From NCBI GenBank assembly GCA_945862265.1, contig CAMAXP010000039.1:1-44212 (forward strand): a stretch of 44,212 nt of DNA, read 5' to 3'. Positions 34,040-44,212 of this stretch are shown here, in pieces (the stretch's first letter is position 1; every line of letters starts with the position of its first letter). This stretch comes from Bordetella parapertussis. GTDB lineage: Bacteria > Pseudomonadota > Gammaproteobacteria > Burkholderiales > SG8-39. The translations under genes were made by a program, and so were the position numbers. The notes under the pieces were generated by a model, which was not told the DNA's origin, made no database searches, and saw only the letters and a program-made list of their open reading frames with translations.

Positions 34040-34072
34040 ATGACTATGACGACTGGCGCGCGCGACCTATGA
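34040..34072 (+). CDS. Possible ten-residue leader peptide before nadE
   Basis: ATG at 34040 opens a frame encoding MTMTTGARDL whose TGA overlaps the nadE ATG as ATGA. A TATATT hexamer (34028-34033) ends six bases before this ATG, so a transcript would start at it. Translation of the leader could deliver ribosomes to nadE, which has no ribosome site of its own. Chance is not excluded. Confidence 0.35.
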   Translation: MTMTTGARDL

Positions 34073-35685
34073 ACCACACACGCGTCGTAGTAGCCCTCGC
34101 GCAGATAAACTGCACGGTGGGCGACCTGCAGGGCAACGCCGCCCGCATCCTCGACTACGCCGGCCGGGCCCGCGAACGCGGCGCGGACATCGTGCTGACG
34201 CCCGAGCTGTCGCTGTGCGGCTACCCGCCGGAAGACCTGCTGCTGCGCGACGGGTTTTACGCCGACTGCAGGCGGGAACTCGAGGCGCTTGCCGCGAAGA
34301 TCCAGGGCATCACCGCGGTGGTGGGCTTTCCCGAACTCGCCGCCGACGGCAAGCGCTACAACGCAGCCGCCGTGATCCGCGACGGGCGGGTAGTGGCCAC
34401 GGCGAGGAAGCACGACCTGCCGAACTACGAGGTGTTCGACGAGAAGCGCTATTTCACGGCCTGGAACGAGCCCTGCATCCTGGAAGTGAAGGGGACCCGC
34501 TTCGGCCTGACGATCTGCGAGGATGTCTGGTGGCCCGAGGCGCCCGCGATGGCCAAGGCGGCCGGCGCGCAGGTGATCCTGTCGATCAACGCCTCCCCGT
34601 ACCACAAGAGGAAGCAACCGATCCGCCACAAGGTGTTTCGCGAGTGGATCCGCGCATCAGGCCTGCCGATGGTCTACGTGAACCTCGTCGGCGGACAGGA
34701 CGAACTGGTCTTCGACGGCGCCTCCTGCGTGCTCGATGGCGAGGGCAACGTGGTACAGCAGGCGCCGTTTTTCGAGGAGTCGCTGGAACTGGCCGTGTTC
34801 GAGGGCGCGAAGCCCCTGCCGGGTGCGATCTCGAAGGAGTTGTCGCTCGAGGCCGAGGTCTACCAGGCGTTGGTCGTCGGCACGCGCGATTACCTTGGCA
34901 AGAACGGTTTCCCCGGCGCCCTGCTGGGCCTGTCCGGGGGCGTCGATTCGGCGCTGACGCTGGCGATCGCGTGCGACGCCCTGGGGCCGGAGCGGGTGCG
35001 CGCGGTGATGATGCCCACCCAGTACACGGCGCAGATGAGCCTCGACGACGCCAAGGAGATGGCGCGGCGGGTAGGGGTGCGCTATGACGTGATCCCCATC
35101 AAGCCGGTCTTCGACAGCTTCCTTGCGACCCTTTCCAAGGAGTTCGAGGGCCGGGCGCCGGACCTGACCGAGGAGAACCTGCAGGCGCGCATCCGCGGGA
35201 CCATCCTGATGTCGCTGTCGAACAAGTTCGGCTCGATCGTGCTGACGACCGGCAACAAGTCCGAGATGGCGGTGGGTTATTCGACGCTCTACGGCGACAT
35301 GGCCGGCGGCTATGCGGTGATCAAGGACCTGGCCAAGACGCTGGTGTGGGATGTCACGCGCTACCGGAACACGGTCTCCGACATCATCCCGGAGAACATC
35401 ATCACCCGGCCGCCCTCGGCCGAGCTGCGCGACAACCAGACCGACCAGGACAGCCTGCCGCCCTACGAGGTGCTGGACGCCATCATGGAAGGCTACATGG
35501 AGCTCAATCGCAGCCCGGCCGAGATCGTGGCGCAGGGCTACGCGCCGGCCGACGTGCAGCGGGTGGTGGGGCTCATCAAGCGCAGCGAATACAAGCGCCG
35601 CCAGGCGCCGCCCGGGGTGCGCATCACCTTCCGGGGGTTCGGCAAGGACTGGCGTTACCCGATCACCTCGAAGTACCGGGAGTAG
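34069..35685 (+). CDS. nadE: Glutamine-dependent NAD+ synthetase
   Basis: A 538-residue two-domain enzyme that amidates nicotinic acid adenine dinucleotide to NAD+ using glutamine. The N-terminal nitrilase-type glutaminase has the triad E46 (TPELSLCGYPPED), K114 (RKHDLPNYEVFDE) and C150 (LTICEDVWWPEAP). The synthetase domain has the ATP loop LSGGVDSA (288-295), TGNKSEMAVGYSTLYGDMAGGYAVIKD and KRRQAPPGVRIT. The start at 34069 is the only one upstream of the conserved N-terminus in this frame. A P-II gene follows after 76 bases. Confidence 0.97.
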   Translation: MNHTRVVVALAQINCTVGDLQGNAARILDYAGRARERGADIVLTPELSLCGYPPEDLLLRDGFYADCRRELEALAAKIQGITAVVGFPELAADGKRYNAAAVIRDGRVVATARKHDLPNYEVFDEKRYFTAWNEPCILEVKGTRFGLTICEDVWWPEAPAMAKAAGAQVILSINASPYHKRKQPIRHKVFREWIRASGLPMVYVNLVGGQDELVFDGASCVLDGEGNVVQQAPFFEESLELAVFEGAKPLPGAISKELSLEAEVYQALVVGTRDYLGKNGFPGALLGLSGGVDSALTLAIACDALGPERVRAVMMPTQYTAQMSLDDAKEMARRVGVRYDVIPIKPVFDSFLATLSKEFEGRAPDLTEENLQARIRGTILMSLSNKFGSIVLTTGNKSEMAVGYSTLYGDMAGGYAVIKDLAKTLVWDVTRYRNTVSDIIPENIITRPPSAELRDNQTDQDSLPPYEVLDAIMEGYMELNRSPAEIVAQGYAPADVQRVVGLIKRSEYKRRQAPPGVRITFRGFGKDWRYPITSKYRE

Positions 35686-35722
35686 TGCCGGCGGCGAAAT
35701 GGTTGCTACAATGAAGCCATAG

Positions 35723-36100
<378 letters not shown>

Positions 36101-36106
36101 CCGCCC

Positions 36107-36631
36107 TTACCTTTTCGCCTTCAGAAGCACCAACACCGCGCCGCTGCCGCCCTCGTGCGCCGGCGCCTGGCAGAAGGCCAGCACCTCGTCCCTCGGGACA
36201 AGCCAGTTCCGCAGCTTCCCCTTCAGCACCGGTTCGCGGTTTTTCGAGCCATGTCCCTTGCCGTGGACGATCCGCACGCAACGCTGGCCGCGATGCGCCG
36301 CCAGCAGCACGAACTCGGCGACCTGCAGGGCCGCATCGAACCGGTTCAGGCCGTGCAGGTCGAGGCCGGCCTGCACCACCCAGTGACCGCGCCGCAGGCG
36401 GCGCAGGACCTGCTTCGACAGCCCGTCGCGAAGGTAGGTGAGATCCTCGCCTGACTCCAGGGCTTCCTCGGGCGTTCCCGGGCGCGCGAGGCTTTCGAGG
36501 AGCGCGGCGCGTTCGTCGAGCTGGGTCCGGACCGGCACGGGCGGGGCCGGTGGCCGGGAGGGCGCCGCGCGCCGGGGCGGCTTCAGCGGCCGGACATCGG
36601 CGACCGCCTTGCGGAAGTCGTCGTCGGCCAT
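36107..36631 (-). CDS. Smr domain-containing protein
   Basis: A 174-residue protein with a C-terminal Smr (small MutS-related) domain. Motifs are LDLHGLNRFDA (about 90-100) and IVHGKGHGSKNREPVLKGKLRNWL (about 121-144). The N-terminal 60 residues are proline- and arginine-rich and probably disordered. Smr domains have nuclease activity in several proteins, and E. coli SmrB cleaves mRNA at collided ribosomes; I cannot say if this protein does. It starts four bases after trxB on the same strand and is probably co-transcribed with it. Confidence 0.93.
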   Translation of the reverse strand: MADDDFRKAVADVRPLKPPRRAAPSRPPAPPVPVRTQLDERAALLESLARPGTPEEALESGEDLTYLRDGLSKQVLRRLRRGHWVVQAGLDLHGLNRFDAALQVAEFVLLAAHRGQRCVRIVHGKGHGSKNREPVLKGKLRNWLVPRDEVLAFCQAPAHEGGSGAVLVLLKAKR

Positions 36632-36635
36632 TGCG

Positions 36636-37645
<1,010 letters not shown>

Positions 37646-37746
37646 AACTTCCGCGCACGGGCACAGGCCCGGCCATCGGAGCGCTTCTGCTAAGATCGTC
37701 GTATATGCAGCCGGGGGGCTGGCGAATTGATGGGGGCGCAAGGGCT

Positions 37747-38424
37747 ATGTCGGTGATGACGGCAACGGTTTCCACGGCGGTGCTGAAAAATGTGCCGATG
37801 TTCGCGAGCTTTCCCGACGAGTCGCTGCGCCTGCTGGCGACCCTGGTCACCAGGAAGAGCGTCACCCGCGGCACCACGATCATGGTGGCGGGCGACCCCA
37901 CGGACTCCCTCTATATCGTGATTTCCGGCCGCCTCAAGGTGATGATGAGCGATGCCGAGGGCAAGGAAGTCATCCTCGCGATCCTCGGATCCGGGGAGTT
38001 CTTCGGCGAAATGGGGCTGATCGACGACGCGCCGCGTTCGGCGAGCGTCGTGTCCATCGAATCCTGCGAGCTGCTTTGCGTGACCAAGCGCGAATTCAAG
38101 CGCTGCCTGGCCGAGAACTTCGAGATGTCCATGGCCGTGATGCGCGGGCTGGTGAAGCGCCTGCGCGACGCGGACCGCAAGATCAACAGCCTCGCCCTGC
38201 TGGACGTCTACGGCCGGGTCGCGCGCCTCTTGATCGACATGTCGGAGGAGGTGGACGGCCACAAGGTCGTCACCAAGCGCCTGCCCAAGCAGGACATCGC
38301 GAAGATGATCGGCGCCTCCCGCGAGATGGTGAGCCGCGTCATGAAGGATCTCCAGATTGGCGGCTTCATCGAGATGCGCGGCAGTACGATCCTGCTGCGC
38401 GAGACCATCCTCGCGATAGAGTAG
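37747..38424 (+). CDS. Crp/Fnr family transcriptional regulator
   Basis: A 225-residue regulator. The cyclic-nucleotide-binding-type beta-roll spans about 15-130 ([48 protein letters not shown]). The C-terminal winged helix has the recognition region [28 protein letters not shown] at about 180-207. The four Fnr iron-sulfur cysteines are missing, so it is not an oxygen sensor of that type, and the cAMP-binding residues could not be confirmed. ATGs at 37747 and 37756 are both possible starts. It lies upstream of ftsK, where E. coli has lrp, and its target genes are unknown. Confidence 0.92.
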   Translation: MSVMTATVSTAVLKNVPMFASFPDESLRLLATLVTRKSVTRGTTIMVAGDPTDSLYIVISGRLKVMMSDAEGKEVILAILGSGEFFGEMGLIDDAPRSASVVSIESCELLCVTKREFKRCLAENFEMSMAVMRGLVKRLRDADRKINSLALLDVYGRVARLLIDMSEEVDGHKVVTKRLPKQDIAKMIGASREMVSRVMKDLQIGGFIEMRGSTILLRETILAIE

Positions 38425-38442
38425 GACCCGACCGCAGCGCGG

Positions 38443-38448
38443 TATAAT
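38443..38448 (+). promoter_or_regulatory. Candidate -10 element of ftsK
   Basis: A perfect TATAAT 25 bases before the ftsK ATG. The -35 is not clear. It would allow ftsK expression independent of the Crp-type gene just upstream. Confidence 0.4.
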
Positions 38449-38473
38449 CGGGGCCTCCCTGGACCCCGTTGCG

Positions 38474-40771
<2,298 letters not shown>

Positions 40772-40779
40772 GGTCGCGG

Positions 40780-41400
40780 ATGGCCGGCGTGCTTCGCCTC
40801 GGGTGCCTCGCAGCCGCGATTGCGGTGGCCGGTCCTGCCGCAGCCGGGAGCCTCGAGCGCTTCCAGTCCTTCATCCGGACCACCCAGTCGGCGCGCGGGG
40901 AGTTCGAGCAGAAGGTCTATGACCGCAACAAGAAGCTGGTGCAGGACTCCAAGGGGAACTTCGCCTTCCAGCGGCCGGGGAAATTCCGCTGGGTGTTCTC
41001 CAAGCCCTACAGCCAGCTCATCGTCGGCGACGGGCAGCGGGTCTGGGTCTACGACGCGGACCTCAACCAGGTGACGGTGAGGAAACTCACCAGCGCGCTG
41101 GGCGCAACGCCTGCCGCGCTGATTGCAGGCAACGCCGACATCGAGCAGTCCTTCGAGTTCACCGACACGGGCGAGGCCGGCGGCCTGCAATGGCTGGACG
41201 CCAAGCCGCGCGAAAAGGACGCCGGGTTCGAGCGCATCCGCATGGGGTTCGGCCTGGCCGGGATCGACGCGATGGAGCTGGTCGACCAGTTCGGCCAGAC
41301 GACCCTGCTGAAGTTCAGCAACCTGCAGCGCAATCCCGCGCTCGAAGCGGGCCTGTTCCGCTTCACGCCGCCCAAGGGCGCCGACCTGCTCGGCGAGTAG
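40780..41400 (+). CDS. lolA: Outer-membrane lipoprotein carrier protein
   Basis: A 206-residue periplasmic chaperone that carries lipoproteins from LolCDE to LolB. It has a signal peptide (GVLRLGCLAAAIAVAGPAAA, then GSLERFQSFI) and the LolA features ARGEFEQKVYD, GNFAFQRPGKFRWVFSKPYSQLIVGDGQRVWVYDADLNQVT-type residues, and FRFTPPKGADLL at the end. Length is normal. It sits between ftsK and rarA with gaps of 8 and 13 bases, a conserved order in proteobacteria. The outer-membrane receptor gene lolB is not in the window. Confidence 0.96.
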   Translation: MAGVLRLGCLAAAIAVAGPAAAGSLERFQSFIRTTQSARGEFEQKVYDRNKKLVQDSKGNFAFQRPGKFRWVFSKPYSQLIVGDGQRVWVYDADLNQVTVRKLTSALGATPAALIAGNADIEQSFEFTDTGEAGGLQWLDAKPREKDAGFERIRMGFGLAGIDAMELVDQFGQTTLLKFSNLQRNPALEAGLFRFTPPKGADLLGE

Positions 41401-41413
41401 CCCGGGCGCGCCC

Positions 41414-42727
41414 ATGGCGGATCTTTTCGCTCCCGCACAGCCGGCAGCCCCCCTGGCGGAGCTGCTGCGTCCCGCAGCCATCGGCGAGGTGGTCGGCCAG
41501 CAGCACCTGCTGGGCGAAGGCAAGCCGCTGCGGCTCGCGTTCGATTCGGGCAAGCCGCACTCGATGATCCTGTGGGGGCCACCTGGCGTGGGCAAGACCA
41601 CGCTCGCGCGGCTGATGGCGAAGGCTTTCGATGCCGAGTTCGTGGCGCTGTCGGCCGTGTTCTCCGGCGTGAAGGACATCCGCGAGGCGATGCAGGCGGC
41701 GCAGAACGAACTGGAGCGCAGCGGCCGCCACACCATCCTTTTCGTCGACGAGGTGCACCGGTTCAACAAGGGGCAGCAGGACGCCTTCCTGCCCTATGTG
41801 GAGAAGGGCCTGGTCACCTTCATCGGCGCGACGACCGAGAATCCCTCGTTCGAAGTCAACGGCGCGTTGCTGTCGCGCGCCAACGTCTACGTGCTGGAAA
41901 GCCTGACGGATACCGAGCTCGCCACGCTGTTCGACCGTGGGGCGGCGCGGGTGTTGCCGGGGATCCCGGTCGACACGACGGCGCGCGACCGCGTGGTCGG
42001 CTTTGCCGACGGCGATGCGCGCCGGCTGTTGAACGCGGTGGAGATCCTTGCAACGGCAGCGCAGACCGCAAGGGTGGCGGCAGTGGACGCCGAGTTCGTC
42101 GGCAAGACGCTGGCGCAGAACCTGCGCCGGTTCGACAAGGGCGGCGAGCAGTTCTACGACCAGATCTCGGCGTTGCACAAGTCGGTGCGGGGGTCGAACC
42201 CGGACGCGGCGCTGTACTGGTTTGTGCGCATGCTCGATGGCGGCGCGGAACCGCTCTACCTCGGCAGGCGCATCGTGCGCATGGCGTCCGAGGACATAGG
42301 CTTGGCCGACCCGCGCGCGCTGCGCCTTGCGCTGGACGCCTGCGAGACGTACGAACGGCTAGGATCGCCGGAAGGCGAGCTGGCCCTCGCCGAGGCGCTG
42401 ATCTACCTCGCCTGTGCGGCCAAGTCGAACGCCGTCTACGCGGCCTATAATGCCGCCCGCGCGTTTGTCTCGGGCGATACGACCCGCCCGGTGCCGTTGC
42501 GGCTGCGGAATGCGCCGACCAAGCTGATGAAGGACCTCGGGTACGGCAAGCAGTATCGTTACGCGCACGAGGAAGAGGGCGCGTATGCGGCCGGTGAGGA
42601 TTACTTCCCGGACGGGATGCCGGCGGTGGCGTGGTACTCGCCGACCGACCGCGGGCTCGAAGGCAAGATCCGGGAGAAGCTGGAATACCTGCGCTCCCTG
42701 GACCGGGAAAAACGCGGGAATTCATGA
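41414..42727 (+). CDS. rarA: Replication-associated recombination protein A
   Basis: A 437-residue AAA+ ATPase (RarA/MgsA/WRNIP1 family) that acts at stalled replication forks and binds SSB. The Walker A loop is WGPPGVGKTT (about 53-62), Walker B is ILFVDEVHRFNKGQQD, sensor 1 is IGATTENPSFEVNGALLSR and the sensor 2 region is GDARRLLNAVE. The C-terminal tetramer domain includes HKSVRGSNPDAALYWFVRMLDGG and YPDG-like YFPDGM. Length is normal. It is in the ftsK-lolA-rarA-serS operon-like block. Confidence 0.97.
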   Translation: MADLFAPAQPAAPLAELLRPAAIGEVVGQQHLLGEGKPLRLAFDSGKPHSMILWGPPGVGKTTLARLMAKAFDAEFVALSAVFSGVKDIREAMQAAQNELERSGRHTILFVDEVHRFNKGQQDAFLPYVEKGLVTFIGATTENPSFEVNGALLSRANVYVLESLTDTELATLFDRGAARVLPGIPVDTTARDRVVGFADGDARRLLNAVEILATAAQTARVAAVDAEFVGKTLAQNLRRFDKGGEQFYDQISALHKSVRGSNPDAALYWFVRMLDGGAEPLYLGRRIVRMASEDIGLADPRALRLALDACETYERLGSPEGELALAEALIYLACAAKSNAVYAAYNAARAFVSGDTTRPVPLRLRNAPTKLMKDLGYGKQYRYAHEEEGAYAAGEDYFPDGMPAVAWYSPTDRGLEGKIREKLEYLRSLDREKRGNS

Positions 42728-42740
42728 GTTTTATTTTGGA

Positions 42741-42761
42741 GATCGGCTCCAGGAGCCGGTC
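42741..42761. other. Inverted repeat between rarA and serS
   Basis: Ten-base arms around a single central A (GATCGGCTCC and GGAGCCGGTC) that are complementary except at one position. It could be an operator or a small hairpin in the serS leader. No T run follows, so a terminator is unlikely. Confidence 0.35.
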
Positions 42762-42764
42762 TGA

Positions 42765-44212
<1,448 letters not shown>

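Overview
This window looks like an ordinary chromosomal stretch of a high-GC betaproteobacterium. The pointers are an orphan Bug-type (TctC-like) solute-binding protein, a phasin of polyhydroxyalkanoate granules, a P-II gene next to nadE, gluQRS, and several gene orders shared by beta- and gammaproteobacteria. I cannot name the genus from sequence alone. Coding density is very high: neighbours overlap by ATGA or share CTAG stop codons, and no gap exceeds 300 bases.

Layout. 1-515: the 5' part of a REP-associated (Y1) transposase with a REP-like sequence upstream. 577-8918: an EI24 membrane protein, a minus-strand pair (six-Asp-box protein and Bug solute-binding protein), a stand-alone soluble molybdopterin oxidoreductase, and a plus-strand ABC ATPase/permease pair followed by a CinA-N/MoaB-like protein. 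8958-12399: a phasin, then three tandem EamA (DMT) transporters. 12371-21296: gluQRS, thioredoxin-like protein, pirin, purN-DUF3108-rsmB, terC with a secreted protein, an MscS channel and a fatty-acid desaturase. 21368-24608 (minus): rsmI-pyrC-DUF3025-rpmB-rpmG. 24650-27204 (plus): yraN, a secreted HIRAN protein, a SIS protein (DiaA/GmhA-like), a DolP-like BON lipoprotein and rfaE2; apart from HIRAN and rfaE2 this matches the E. coli yraL-yraN-diaA-dolP region without lpoA. 27255-36100: an unknown protein, an ABC-F ATPase, an RhlE-type helicase, an SDR, ppa, a FemAB/GNAT-like protein, nadE and P-II. 36107-44069: smr and trxB (minus), then a Crp/Fnr regulator, ftsK, lolA, rarA and serS, matching the E. 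coli trxB-lrp-ftsK-lolA-rarA-serS order with a Crp-family gene in the lrp position. 44066-44212: the 3' end of an IS630-type transposase abutting the serS stop codon.

The genes mostly serve core functions: translation and rRNA/tRNA modification, pyrimidine, purine and NAD synthesis, nitrogen signalling, envelope maintenance, chromosome segregation and redox balance. The accessory parts are the 1.4-8.2 kb block, the transporter triplet and the two transposase ends.

I did not find a convincing new defence, mobile or biosynthetic system. The most interesting signals are: a compositional mosaic confined to the membrane domain of ftsK; back-to-back promoters at 5853-5934 that would give leaderless mRNAs for both divergent genes, with similar start architecture elsewhere; a secreted HIRAN-domain protein inside the yraN-diaA cluster; a DiaA-like SIS protein that keeps the GmhA catalytic residues and sits near rfaE2; a possible ten-residue leader peptide coupled to nadE; and the IS630 junction at the serS stop.
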